A stretch of 64,000 nucleotides of DNA from an uncultured bacterium. GTDB taxonomy: Bacteria > Cyanobacteriota > Vampirovibrionia > Gastranaerophilales > Gastranaerophilaceae. The position numbers and the translations under genes were made by a program. Positions 24,755 through 32,988 of the stretch are shown here, piece by piece. Position 1 is the first letter of the stretch; every line of letters begins with the position of its first letter. The notes beneath the pieces are model-generated. The model saw nothing but the letters and a program-made list of their open reading frames with translations. It had not been told where the DNA came from and did not search any database. The DNA lies in contig CAMOPX010000009.1 in the NCBI GenBank assembly GCA_946622415.1, positions 1 to 64,000 of the forward strand, given 5' to 3'.

Positions 24755-26129
24755 TTTTATTTATCCATTCTTCTTCTATTAAAATTACTTTTTCAAGAGC
24801 CTCCTTAGAGGGTCCCCCGATTACTTTTCTTGATTCGAGAGAATTTTTTATATCAATTGCAGAGTATAAATCGTTTTCAAAAAGATTACTTATTTTTTTA
24901 TATTCATCAAGCTTCATATCACTCAAGGTTAAATTATTTTCCATACAATATTTAACCGCCTTGCCTGAGGCTTCGTGGGCATCTCTAAAAGGAACGCTTT
25001 TTTTAACAAGATAATCGGCAACATCCGTTGCATTTAAGAATCCTTCTTCGCAGGCTTTTAACATCTTATCTTTATTGACGGTTATTGTTTCAAGCATTTC
25101 AGGCAAGATTAAAAGACAAGCTTTCACGGTGTCTATTGCGTTAAAAAAGAGCTCCTTATCCTCTTGCATATCTTTGTTATAAGCAAGAGGTAATGCCTTC
25201 ATAACCGTCAATATTGATACTAATGCGCCATAAACCCTTCCTGTTTTACCTCTTATAAGCTCTGCTATATCGGGGTTTTTCTTTTGAGGCATAATACTGC
25301 TTCCTGTTGCATAAGAATCATCAATTTGTATAAATTGAAATTCTTTTGTTGACCACAAGATAATTTCTTCGGAGAACCTGCTCAAATGAAGCATTATGAG
25401 AGATAACGAAGATAAAGTTTCAACAACAAAATCCCTATCCGAAACAGCATCAAGACTATTTAAACATATATCATCAAACCCCAAAAGTTCTGCGGTTTTA
25501 TATCTGTCTATTCCGTATGGTGAGGCCGCAAGAGCAGCCGCACCCAATGGAAGAACATTTACTCTTTTGTAAGCATCTTTTAATCTTGAATAATCTCTTT
25601 TCAGCATTTCAAAATAAGCACACAAATGATGTCCGAAGGTCACGGGTTGTGCTCTTTGAAGATGAGTATATCCGGGCATTATAGTTTCTTTATGCTCTTT
25701 TATTAAAGATAAAAGCACTTTTAACAATGAAACAATTTGAGATTTTAAATTTTGAATCTCGTCTTTTACATACATTCTCATATCAAGTGCAACCTGATCA
25801 TTTCTGCTTCTTGCAGTGTGCAGTTTTTTTCCTGTAGCACCTATCTTTTGCACCAACAGTTTTTCAACAAATGTGTGGATGTCTTCAAAATCCGAATCAA
25901 AATCAACTTGTCCGTTTTTAATTTCATCTAAAATCTCATTCAAACCGCCTTCGATAAGATTAAATTCTTCATGTGTCAAAATACCTTGAATCGAAAGCAT
26001 TTCAGCATGAGCAATACTTCCTCTAATATCGTATTCATAAAGTCTTTTATCAAAACTCAATGACGAATTAAAGTCATTTGTTGATTTATTTAATTCTTTT
26101 GAAAACCCTGAACCCCAAAGTTGTTTCAT
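24741..26129 (-). CDS. argH: argininosuccinate lyase
   Basis: Last enzyme of arginine synthesis, 462 residues, fumarase/aspartase superfamily. The signature GSSIMPQKKNPDIAELIRGK is present, with the N-terminal HTARSRNDQVALDMRMY and GYTHLQRAQPVTFGHHL carrying catalytic His. Shine-Dalgarno AAGGAA. It lies 14 bases after argG. Near-universal length, no odd features. Confidence 0.96.
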   Translation of the reverse strand: MKQLWGSGFSKELNKSTNDFNSSLSFDKRLYEYDIRGSIAHAEMLSIQGILTHEEFNLIEGGLNEILDEIKNGQVDFDSDFEDIHTFVEKLLVQKIGATGKKLHTARSRNDQVALDMRMYVKDEIQNLKSQIVSLLKVLLSLIKEHKETIMPGYTHLQRAQPVTFGHHLCAYFEMLKRDYSRLKDAYKRVNVLPLGAAALAASPYGIDRYKTAELLGFDDICLNSLDAVSDRDFVVETLSSLSLIMLHLSRFSEEIILWSTKEFQFIQIDDSYATGSSIMPQKKNPDIAELIRGKTGRVYGALVSILTVMKALPLAYNKDMQEDKELFFNAIDTVKACLLILPEMLETITVNKDKMLKACEEGFLNATDVADYLVKKSVPFRDAHEASGKAVKYCMENNLTLSDMKLDEYKKISNLFENDLYSAIDIKNSLESRKVIGGPSKEALEKVILIEEEWINKNEQN

Positions 26130-26143
26130 TTTTTATTCCTTAT

Positions 26144-27355
26144 CTATTTTTCATTATTCATCTTATTAACAAGTGCATTAACCTTTAAAGGTAATCCGAA
26201 AAGATTAATAAAACCTTCTGCGTCTTTATGGTTATATAATTCACCCGTTGTAAAACTTGCGAGACTCGCATTATATAGAGAATATTTTGATTTTGCTCCG
26301 GCAGGAATAATATTTCCCTTATATAATTTTAATTTAACGGTTCCCGTTACATTTTTTTGAGTTGAGTCAACAAACGCAGATAATGCTTCTCTTAAAGGCG
26401 TATACCATTGACCCGCATAAACAGCTTCTGCAAATTTGTTTGCAACAATTGATTTAAAGGATTGAGTTTCTTTATCCAAACACAAATATTCAAGCTCTTT
26501 ATGAGCGGCATATAAAATTGTACCCCCCGGGGTTTCATATACTCCTCTCGATTTCATTCCGACAACTCTGTTTTCAACCATATCAATTGTACCTATTGCA
26601 TTTTTTCCGCCGATTTCATTTAATTTTTCAACTATTTTTAACGGAGTCAACGATTCCCCGTTTACTTTAACCGCTTCTCCCTTTACAAATTCTATTTCAA
26701 CATATTCTGCCTTATCGGGAGCATTTTCGGGTGTATTTGACATATGAAGGAGTGAATCATAATTCGGTTCAAGCGAAGGATCTTCAAGCTCTAATCCTTC
26801 ATGGCTTATATGCCATACGTTTCTGTCCCTTGAATAGGTATCACCTTTTTTCATGGGAACTTCAATCCCTCTTTTTTCCAAATATTCAACTTCATCTTCT
26901 CTTGATTGAATATCCCAAATTCTCCACGGTGCAATTATTTTTAGTTCCGGCGCAAGAGCTTTTACAGATAATTCAAATCTGACTTGGTCATTTCCTTTTC
27001 CCGTTGCACCATGGCAAATTGCCGTTGCGCCTTCTTTTTTTGCTATATCGACAAGCTTTTGAGTTATAATCGGTCTTGCTATTGAAGTTCCGAGAAGATA
27101 TTTTCCTTCATATACAGCTCCCGCCTTTATCATCGGATAAACACATTCTTTGACAAATTCTTCCTTACAATCAACAAGATAATATTTGCTTGCGCCTGTT
27201 TTTAGTGCTTTTTCTTCGAGCCCATCGGTTTCTTTTCCTTGTCCAACATCAACACATGCCGCAATAACTTCATAATCATAATTTTCCTTTAACCAAGGAA
27301 TGATAACCGTTGTATCAAGACCGCCCGAATATGCCAAAACTACTTTTTCTTTCAT
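26144..27355 (-). CDS. argG: argininosuccinate synthase
   Basis: ATP-dependent ligase joining citrulline and aspartate, 403 residues. The N-terminal PP-loop is [28 protein letters not shown] and the following APWRIWD blocks are typical of the type common in cyanobacteria and Firmicutes. A strong AAAAGGAG precedes the ATG. It lies 32 bases after argF in the operon. Confidence 0.96.
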   Translation of the reverse strand: MKEKVVLAYSGGLDTTVIIPWLKENYDYEVIAACVDVGQGKETDGLEEKALKTGASKYYLVDCKEEFVKECVYPMIKAGAVYEGKYLLGTSIARPIITQKLVDIAKKEGATAICHGATGKGNDQVRFELSVKALAPELKIIAPWRIWDIQSREDEVEYLEKRGIEVPMKKGDTYSRDRNVWHISHEGLELEDPSLEPNYDSLLHMSNTPENAPDKAEYVEIEFVKGEAVKVNGESLTPLKIVEKLNEIGGKNAIGTIDMVENRVVGMKSRGVYETPGGTILYAAHKELEYLCLDKETQSFKSIVANKFAEAVYAGQWYTPLREALSAFVDSTQKNVTGTVKLKLYKGNIIPAGAKSKYSLYNASLASFTTGELYNHKDAEGFINLFGLPLKVNALVNKMNNEK

Positions 27356-27387
27356 ATTGTTTCTCCTTTTATTTTAAAATCCTTAGT

Positions 27388-28314
27388 TTACATAATTGAT
27401 GCCATAATTGCCATTTGCGCATATCTTCTGTTTTCCGCCTGATTAAAAAGTATGTCCGCATGTTTTTCAAAAGTATCAAAATCAATTTCTTCTCCCTTGT
27501 GCGCAGGAAGACAATGCATAACAATATGGTTTTTTGAGGCATTTTGAAGAAGTTGTTCATTTACCTGATAGTTTTTAAAAGCTTCTTTTCTTACATCAGC
27601 TTCTTTTTCCTGACCCATACTTGTCCAAGTATCAGTGTAAATTATATCTGCATCTTGGACGGCTTTTTTGGGGTCTTCTAAAATTTCGACCGTAGATGCG
27701 GTTTCTTTTGAATATTTTTTGGCCAACAAAACCGCATCTTCGGGTGCTTTATATCCGGAAGGACAAGCACAAGAAATATTTATTCCAAACATAGAGCAAC
27801 CAACGAGTAAACTGTGTAAAACATTGTTTCCGTCACCTATGTATGCCAATTTTTTACCTGTATAATTTCCAAAATGTTCTTTTATGGTTAAAATATCCGC
27901 CATAATCTGGCAGGGGTGTGATTTATCCGTCAGAGAATTTATAACGGGAACACTTGACCATTGTGCAAATTTTTCCAATGTTGAATGAGCAAAAGTTCTT
28001 ATTGCCATACCGTCAACATATTTTGCCATAACTCTTGCCGTATCTTCTATGCTTTCTCTTTTTCCGGGGGCGCATTCTTCTTTTGTAATGTATAAAGGTG
28101 TTCCGCCAAGCTTCACTATGCCTGTTTCAAAACTTAATCTTGTTCTTAAAGACGGCTTTTCAAAAAATATCAAAAGTGTTTTGTTTTTACAAATATCAAT
28201 CTTTTCATTGTTTTTTACTTTTGCTTTTAAAGTTGAAGCGAGTTCTATTAATTCATATAATTCTTCTTTTTTGAAATCTTCCAAATTTATAAAGTCTTTT
28301 CCTTTTAAATTCAT
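27388..28314 (-). CDS. argF: ornithine carbamoyltransferase
   Basis: First structural gene of the arginine operon, 308 residues, making citrulline from ornithine and carbamoyl phosphate. Carbamoyl-phosphate loop FEKPSLRTRLSFE, HPCQIMADILTI, and the ornithine/catalytic Cys in HCLPAHKGEEI are all present. AAGGAG lies 6 bases before the ATG and only 24 bases after an intrinsic terminator (28337-28366), so the gene is read only when that terminator is bypassed. No carAB genes occur in the window. Confidence 0.96.
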   Translation of the reverse strand: MNLKGKDFINLEDFKKEELYELIELASTLKAKVKNNEKIDICKNKTLLIFFEKPSLRTRLSFETGIVKLGGTPLYITKEECAPGKRESIEDTARVMAKYVDGMAIRTFAHSTLEKFAQWSSVPVINSLTDKSHPCQIMADILTIKEHFGNYTGKKLAYIGDGNNVLHSLLVGCSMFGINISCACPSGYKAPEDAVLLAKKYSKETASTVEILEDPKKAVQDADIIYTDTWTSMGQEKEADVRKEAFKNYQVNEQLLQNASKNHIVMHCLPAHKGEEIDFDTFEKHADILFNQAENRRYAQMAIMASIM

Positions 28315-28336
28315 ATCCTTCTCCTTTTTTTAATAC

Positions 28337-28366
28337 AAAAAACCCATTCGATTTATATCGAATGGG
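28337..28366 (-). terminator. attenuator terminator of the arg operon
   Basis: On the minus strand CCCATTCGAT (28366-28357) pairs perfectly with ATCGAATGGG (28352-28343) around a 4-base loop, followed by six U (28342-28337). This is a 10-bp intrinsic terminator placed after the leader ORF and just before the argF ribosome site. Its 5' arm is also complementary over 11 bases to an upstream segment (see the leader entry). Confidence 0.85.
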
Positions 28367-28433
28367 AATATTTTATTTTTTTCAAAACAAATATAAAATC
28401 ACAAAACAATTCCGCATTCGATATATGGAATGC
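28343..28433 (-). promoter_or_regulatory. arg attenuator: alternative hairpins 1:2, 2:3 and 3:4
   Basis: Minus-strand segments: 1 is GCATTC (28433-28428); 2 is TATATCGAATG (28425-28415), extended to GAATGC for the 1:2 pairing; 3 is CATTCGATATA (28364-28354); 4 is ATCGAATGGG (28352-28343). Pairing 2:3 is perfect over 11 bases and destroys the 3:4 terminator. Segment 1 begins two bases after the Arg codons, so a ribosome waiting there would mask it and favour 2:3, letting transcription reach argF. A ribosome moving on covers segment 2 and lets 3:4 form. Confidence 0.8.
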
Positions 28434-28470
28434 TGCGTCGTGCTTGAATTGTAAATGTGATAGTTTTCAA
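28399..28470 (-). CDS. arginine leader peptide (attenuator ORF)
   Basis: A 23-codon ORF starting at TTG 28470 and ending TGA 28399, about 85 bases before argF. Its product starts MKTITFTIQARR, with adjacent Arg codons CGA CGC at 28440-28435. The peptide itself need not have a function: translation of the Arg pair would sense charged tRNA-Arg. A purine-rich AAGGGA lies just upstream of the TTG. The N-terminal pattern MK....TIQ matches the histidine leader peptide in this window, which independently supports this start codon. Confidence 0.75.
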   Translation of the reverse strand: MKTITFTIQARRSIPYIECGIVL

Positions 28471-28486
28471 AATTTTTCCCTTTTTT

Positions 28487-28510
28487 ATTATAGTGTGAAT
28501 ATTACACTAT
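28487..28510 (-). promoter_or_regulatory. arg operon -10 box overlapped by a perfect inverted repeat
   Basis: TATAAT on the minus strand (28492-28487) predicts a transcript start near 28480, just before the leader ORF. No good -35 is seen at 16-18 bases. ATAGTGT (28490-28496) and ACACTAT (28504-28510) form a perfect 7-bp inverted repeat with a 7-base centre that covers the -10 edge and spacer. It does not match the classical ARG box and may be an operator for another regulator. Confidence 0.55.
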
Positions 28511-28572
28511 TTTTTTAAAAAATGCAATAGTTTTTTTAAAAAAATTTTTATGTATTTTAAATAACAAATTAA

Positions 28573-28604
28573 TTGTATTTACATACAAGCAAATTCATTA
28601 TAAA
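28573..28604 (+). promoter_or_regulatory. candidate promoter/operator of the PP2C phosphatase gene
   Basis: TTGTAT-TTAC-ATACAA (28573-28588) is a perfect 6-bp inverted repeat containing a possible -35 (TTTACA, 28578-28583). TATAAA at 28599-28604 is a possible -10 with a 15-base spacer. This is the divergent side of the arg promoter region. Confidence 0.4.
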
Positions 28605-28645
28605 TTATATGTAAACGGATGTATTTTGGGAGTAAGGTTTCCTTT

Positions 28646-30586
28646 ATGTTAAACAAAATTATCAATTTTTTAAAAAACAGATCGTTAGTATTTAAACTCA
28701 GCACAAGTATTCTTTTAACAATTTTAATCGGCTCGTTTCTGCTGAGTATTTTTATATCTAATTATTCTAAACCCCTGCTAAAAGAACAGGTTGTATCTTC
28801 TGCATATAAAGCATTAAGCGAAGTAAATCATAATATTGCACAAGGTGCGGATATAACGGAACAATCAATCGTTAATACCGCAAAAATCTTGGAGTTAAAA
28901 AAACATACAGACGATGAAGAACTAAAATTATTGGCTGAAGCCGGTTTGAAATCAATAAGAGAACAATATGGACATTTTTATGAATTTTTTATATATATTC
29001 CGCCGAAAAATGAATCCGCTAACGGGATTTTATATCTCAGTTATGTAAAAAATAATAAAATTATAACCGTAAAATGGGAAGAAACAGGTTTTGTAAAAGA
29101 CAGAGAATGGCTGAATGCCGTAATTACTTCAGGTAAAATTCATTGGACAGAGCCTTATATGTCGGTTCATCCTGATGGAAATAAAATATTATCATCAACG
29201 GTTTCCGTTCCTTTCAGTTACAGAGGAGATAAAACTTTTGACGGAGTTATAGGAACATCGGGCAATTTAGATGCTATGCGTGATTGGTTAAACAGCTACA
29301 AATTTGAATCCAACGGCAGATATCTTTTAACTTCCGCAAAGGGCTTGTATTTAATTCACCCCGATAAAAATATTGAATTTAAAAAAACAATATCAGAGCT
29401 CGCTCGGGACATAAATTCAAAACAATTAAAATATGCGGCAGAACAAGTCAAAAAAGGAAGTATGGGTTTTGTTACAATGCCAAAATCTTCCGTATATAAA
29501 GGTGAAGTTGTATTTGTTTATGCGCCGATTCCAAAAACAAATTGGAGTTCATACCTGGTTTATTCTGCCGATAGCTTTTATAAACCCATAAAACATTTTC
29601 AAATTATTTTACTGTCTGTAACTGTCTTGGGTGTATTTTTGCTCATTATGATGATTAATTGGATATGCAAATTTACAACAAATCCGATTGTTGAATTGTC
29701 ACAAATTGCGGAAAAATATGGTAAAGGTGAGTTTGAAGCCGAGCTTCCTCCTGTTGAATCAAATGATGAAGTCGGTATTTTAACTCAGGCTTTTTACAAT
29801 ATGAGAGACAATCTTTTAAAATTGTTAAAAATCCAAAAAGAAAATGCAAAAGAAGAACAAAAAAGAATATCAGAGCTTGAAATTGCATCTAAAATTCAAT
29901 CATCGGTTCTTCCTTGTAATTTTCCAAAAACAAAACATTTTGATATATCTGCTTCGATGGCACCGGCTAAAGAAGTGGGCGGAGACTTTTATGATTTCTT
30001 TTACACGGATGAAAATCATTTCGCATTTTTAATTGCCGATGTATCCGGAAAAGGCATCCCTGCTTCTTTATTTATGATGAATGCAAAATCTTTATTAAAG
30101 AGCAATTTGTTGAGCGGATATCCTTTGCCATCTATAATTGACAAGGTGAATAACGAATTGTGTACAACAAATAATGCGGGAATGTTTTTAACAGCATTTA
30201 TTGCGGTATTAAATGTACAGACAGGCGAAATTGAATATATCAATGCAGGACACAATCCTCCTTTAATCAAAATTAATGATAAATTTGAATATTTAAGAAC
30301 AGATAACAATATAGCCTTGGCTGCCGTAGAAAATTTTAAATACAATTCTTTAAAAGTGTTATTAAAACCCGAAAATAACCTTTTTATATATACGGATGGC
30401 GTTGTAGAAGCTCAAAACACAGAGGAAGAATTTTACGGAGAAGAAAGGTTAGCTAATTTGTTAAACAGCAAAATTCAAAAGCCTAAAGAAATGATTGAAA
30501 GCATAAGAGCGGATATCAAAGAATTTTCTAAAGGTGCTGCTCAATTTGACGATATAACAATGCTTGATATTAAATATTTAGGCTAA
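28646..30586 (+). CDS. membrane sensor PP2C phosphatase (RsbU/SpoIIE type)
   Basis: Signal-receiving Ser/Thr phosphatase, about 646 residues. It has an N-terminal membrane helix (about 10-32), an extracytoplasmic dCache-like sensor (about 35-300), a second helix (about 310-335), a HAMP linker (TTNPIVELSQIAEKYGKGEFE) and a C-terminal PP2C domain (about 410-646) with GGDFYDFF, ADVSGKGIPASLF, NAGHNPPL and YTDGVVEAQN carrying the metal-binding Asp residues. ATG 28646 has AAGG and GGGAG upstream; an earlier in-frame ATG (28619) does not. The STAS protein encoded on the opposite strand is the obvious substrate. It overlaps the convergent 30583-30930 gene by 4 bases. Confidence 0.92.
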   Translation: MLNKIINFLKNRSLVFKLSTSILLTILIGSFLLSIFISNYSKPLLKEQVVSSAYKALSEVNHNIAQGADITEQSIVNTAKILELKKHTDDEELKLLAEAGLKSIREQYGHFYEFFIYIPPKNESANGILYLSYVKNNKIITVKWEETGFVKDREWLNAVITSGKIHWTEPYMSVHPDGNKILSSTVSVPFSYRGDKTFDGVIGTSGNLDAMRDWLNSYKFESNGRYLLTSAKGLYLIHPDKNIEFKKTISELARDINSKQLKYAAEQVKKGSMGFVTMPKSSVYKGEVVFVYAPIPKTNWSSYLVYSADSFYKPIKHFQIILLSVTVLGVFLLIMMINWICKFTTNPIVELSQIAEKYGKGEFEAELPPVESNDEVGILTQAFYNMRDNLLKLLKIQKENAKEEQKRISELEIASKIQSSVLPCNFPKTKHFDISASMAPAKEVGGDFYDFFYTDENHFAFLIADVSGKGIPASLFMMNAKSLLKSNLLSGYPLPSIIDKVNNELCTTNNAGMFLTAFIAVLNVQTGEIEYINAGHNPPLIKINDKFEYLRTDNNIALAAVENFKYNSLKVLLKPENNLFIYTDGVVEAQNTEEEFYGEERLANLLNSKIQKPKEMIESIRADIKEFSKGAAQFDDITMLDIKYLG

Positions 30587-30930
30587 ACTACAAAACTTAC
30601 GGTTGTAATGCCGTTTATTGTAGTTGTGATAATTTCTTCAGTTTGTTTTTCCAAAAGTTTGTGAGAAATAATCGTATCTTCGTTAAAATTTTTCATATAA
30701 TCAATGCCTTCGTATTCAAACGTCAGCACTTTGTTTTTGTCTTTTAAAAATATTAATATCTTTATTTCACCGTCAAAATTCGGAAACAAAATGTTAGCTA
30801 AAAATTCTTCACTTACCATTTGCATTTTCAAAAGCGTTGCATCATCAATGCCTTTTTGTGTGCAATAATCTTTAAGTTGCGAATTAATAGTTTCTGCGTC
30901 ATAATTTAATTTGTTAAAAGTAATATTCAT
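30583..30930 (-). CDS. small protein, possible degenerate HATPase / anti-sigma-like
   Basis: 115 residues. The N-terminal half (LLKMQMVSEEFLANILF) resembles the N-box helix of RsbW-type kinases (E-E-x-x-x-N), and the rest forms predicted beta strands ending TTINGITTVSFVV. Clear G1 and G2 ATP loops are not visible, so it may be a degenerate partner rather than an active kinase. It is third in the leftward set after the RsbW-like and STAS genes, 9 bases after the latter, with AAGG upstream. It was identified by position and weak motifs only. Confidence 0.5.
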   Translation of the reverse strand: MNITFNKLNYDAETINSQLKDYCTQKGIDDATLLKMQMVSEEFLANILFPNFDGEIKILIFLKDKNKVLTFEYEGIDYMKNFNEDTIISHKLLEKQTEEIITTTINGITTVSFVV

Positions 30931-30939
30931 TTTTTTACC

Positions 30940-31242
30940 TTAATTTATATTTAAAACTTTATCAAATCCAACCATTTTAAAAATTTCAAGCACTTCCGGT
31001 TTAATATTTACTATTCTCATTTGACCATTAGGAGTAATTTTCTTTTGAAATGATAAGAATGCTCTTAAACCGACACTTGAAATATAATTAACATCACCCA
31101 TATCGATTGTTAAATACGATATACTGTCAAGTTCAGGATTAACTTCCTGTTCTATTTCGGGAGTTGATGTGACATCAATTCTTCCTGAAAGTTTAACCAA
31201 AAGTTCTTCCGTACCAAATTTCTTTTTTTCAATGTTACTCAT
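30940..31242 (-). CDS. STAS-domain anti-sigma factor antagonist (RsbV/SpoIIAA type)
   Basis: Partner-switch protein of 100 residues, a single STAS domain. The phosphorylation loop reads MGDVNYISSVGLRAFLSFQ, with Ser55/Ser56 as the phospho-acceptor candidates. In this family the unphosphorylated form binds the RsbW-type kinase and frees its target; the PP2C phosphatase encoded opposite would reactivate it. AGAGGA lies 6 bases before the ATG. No sigma factor gene lies in the window, so the controlled output is unknown. Confidence 0.9.
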   Translation of the reverse strand: MSNIEKKKFGTEELLVKLSGRIDVTSTPEIEQEVNPELDSISYLTIDMGDVNYISSVGLRAFLSFQKKITPNGQMRIVNIKPEVLEIFKMVGFDKVLNIN

Positions 31243-31298
31243 ATGAATCCTCTTTTAAAAAATAATATACCGTGCAATTTGTATTTTCAAGCCTGATA

Positions 31299-31706
31299 TT
31301 AATCTATACCAAACTTTAATATTAATATGTTTTTGTTATCTTCTCTTTTATATTCAATATCTTTCGATATCTCCTTAACCATAAATATCCCCAGTCCGCC
31401 TATCGGTCTTTCTTCAAGAGATAACGTAATATCGGGGTCTTCTTTTTGAAGGGGATTATAATATATTCCTTCGTCTTCAAATTTTAATGTTATTTCATTA
31501 TCCTGTTTGTCAAAAGAAATTTTTGCCGTGCCTTCTTTATCATCATATGCATAAGATGCGATGTTAACATAAATTTCTTCTAAACAAACATCAATTTTAT
31601 TTATTAAGGCGCTATTCAAGTCCCAAGAAGCAGCAATATTGTGCCACCTGTCGGACAGTTGAGCAAAATTTTCAATCGAAGCTTTTAATTCTAATGTATT
31701 TAACAT
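31299..31706 (-). CDS. RsbW-type serine kinase / anti-sigma factor
   Basis: GHKL-fold protein of 135 residues. N box: CLEEIYVNIASYAY (Glu and Asn for Mg-ATP); G1: FEDEGIYYNPL; G2-like: RPIGGLGIFMVKEI. It is predicted to phosphorylate the STAS protein encoded next and to sequester an unidentified partner. It is the first gene of the leftward trio, and the gap to the his promoter is divergent. Close relatives are often named anti-sigma regulatory factor or ATP-binding protein. Confidence 0.88.
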   Translation of the reverse strand: MLNTLELKASIENFAQLSDRWHNIAASWDLNSALINKIDVCLEEIYVNIASYAYDDKEGTAKISFDKQDNEITLKFEDEGIYYNPLQKEDPDITLSLEERPIGGLGIFMVKEISKDIEYKREDNKNILILKFGID

Positions 31707-31871
31707 AATAATAATTAAAGTATATATTAAAACTTATCTATATGCCCACAAATATCCCAATTTTCATAAATTTGTAGTATGGTTATCTGATAAAATTTAT
31801 TTTACGGCTGTTTTTTATGGTCATATTTTCTGAATTTAAATCAATTCATTGTAACAAAATTTAGTATCTTG

Positions 31872-31900
31872 TTGAATAAATTTAAAAAAAATGTTAGTAT
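31872..31900 (+). promoter_or_regulatory. his operon promoter
   Basis: -35 TTGAAT (31872-31877), 17-base spacer, -10 TAGTAT (31895-31900), predicted start near 31906. This puts the transcript start about 13 bases before the leader ORF, just ahead of its GGAG. Confidence 0.6.
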
Positions 31901-31919
31901 AGAACGCATTGGAGAACAA

Positions 31920-31970
31920 ATGAAAATATATTTAACAACAATTCAAACACATCATCATTGCATAAACTGA
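31920..31970 (+). CDS. hisL: histidine leader peptide (attenuator ORF)
   Basis: A 16-codon ORF encoding MKIYLTTIQTHHHCIN, with three consecutive His codons at 31950-31958. GGAG (31911-31914) lies 5 bases before the ATG. The stop codon TGA (31968-31970) is exactly the loop end of the first hairpin. By analogy with enterobacterial hisL (seven His), ribosome stalling at the His run would sense charged tRNA-His. The gene is too short for routine gene callers. Confidence 0.85.
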   Translation: MKIYLTTIQTHHHCIN

Positions 31971-32019
31971 TATGCAATGCTTGGCTATAATTATATAAAT
32001 TTTAGATTGAACATTGCAT
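31956..32019 (+). promoter_or_regulatory. his attenuator: pause hairpin and antiterminator
   Basis: Segment 1 CATTGCATA (31956-31964) pairs perfectly with segment 2 TATGCAATG (31971-31979) over 9 bases. Segment 2 can instead pair with segment 3 CATTGCAT (32012-32019) over 8 bases, and segment 3 is the 5' arm of the terminator. Segment 1 starts inside the third His codon, so a ribosome stalled on the His run hides it, freeing segment 2 to block termination. Confidence 0.85.
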
Positions 32020-32041
32020 TATGATTTATGCAATGTTTTTT
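32010..32041 (+). terminator. attenuator terminator of the his operon
   Basis: AACATTGCAT (32010-32019) pairs perfectly with ATGCAATGTT (32028-32037) around an 8-base loop, running into a U tract (32036-32041). It lies between the leader ORF and hisG and is mutually exclusive with the antiterminator. Confidence 0.85.
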
Positions 32042-32099
32042 ATTTTAATAAATCTGAATCTATATAAAAAATAAAAAGTTAAAACAGAAAGGAAATATA

Positions 32100-32978
32100 A
32101 TGACGGAAAGAATCAGAATTGCACTGCAGAAAAAGGGACGACTCCAGCAATCTTGCGAACAAATATTTAAAAATTGCGGTCTGTCATATAACGTCGGAGA
32201 AAGACAACTCTATTACAGTATATCAGAAATGCCTGTTGACTTACTTTTTGTAAGAGATGATGATATACCGTCACTTGTTTCACAAGGAACTTGTGATTTT
32301 GGTATTGTCGGATTAAACACTTTTGAAGAAGTAAGATACGAAGATAAAGAAAACTTTAACGCATCAATTTTTGCAAAATTAGGTATATCAAAATGCAGAT
32401 TGTCTATTGCAATACCTGAGACTATGAATTTTGAAAATTTATCGGATTTAAACAATTTGACAATTGCAACAACTTATCCCAATATTGTGAAAAACTTTTT
32501 AAATCAAAACAATATAAAAGCAAATACTGTTTTAATGAACGGTTCGGTTGAAATATCTCCGAGTTTAAAATTGGCGGATATTATTGCAGATATTGTATCC
32601 AGCGGCGCAACTCTAAAACAAAATAATTTGAAAGAAATTATTACAATATTGGAATCCGAAGCCGTTTTAATCAATAATAACAATATAAATTCAGAAAAAA
32701 GAGAAATCGCAAACAGGTTAATGGTTAGAATAAATAGTGCATTATCTGTTTCTTCCAAAAAATACGTTGTATTAAATGCCCCCAAGGATAAAATTGATGA
32801 AATCGTTAAAATATTACCGGGGTCAGAATCCCCCAGCATGCTGCCTTTAGCAAATAAAGATATGGTTTCAATTCACGCTATATGTACAGAAACTATGTTC
32901 TGGGATGTTATGGAAAAATTAAAAGAACTCGGCGCAAGCTCAATTGCTGTTCTGCCGATAGAAAAAATGTTAAATTAA
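32100..32978 (+). CDS. hisG: ATP phosphoribosyltransferase, long form
   Basis: First step of histidine synthesis (ATP plus PRPP), 292 residues. The length and the C-terminal ACT-like region (about 215-292, [36 protein letters not shown]) mark the long, allosterically inhibited form that needs no HisZ, and no hisZ is present. Seen: [12 protein letters not shown] at the start and the PRPP-binding region near [26 protein letters not shown] is upstream. Enzyme feedback and the leader attenuator would together control the pathway. Confidence 0.95.
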   Translation: MTERIRIALQKKGRLQQSCEQIFKNCGLSYNVGERQLYYSISEMPVDLLFVRDDDIPSLVSQGTCDFGIVGLNTFEEVRYEDKENFNASIFAKLGISKCRLSIAIPETMNFENLSDLNNLTIATTYPNIVKNFLNQNNIKANTVLMNGSVEISPSLKLADIIADIVSSGATLKQNNLKEIITILESEAVLINNNNINSEKREIANRLMVRINSALSVSSKKYVVLNAPKDKIDEIVKILPGSESPSMLPLANKDMVSIHAICTETMFWDVMEKLKELGASSIAVLPIEKMLN

Positions 32979-32988
32979 GGAGAAAATT

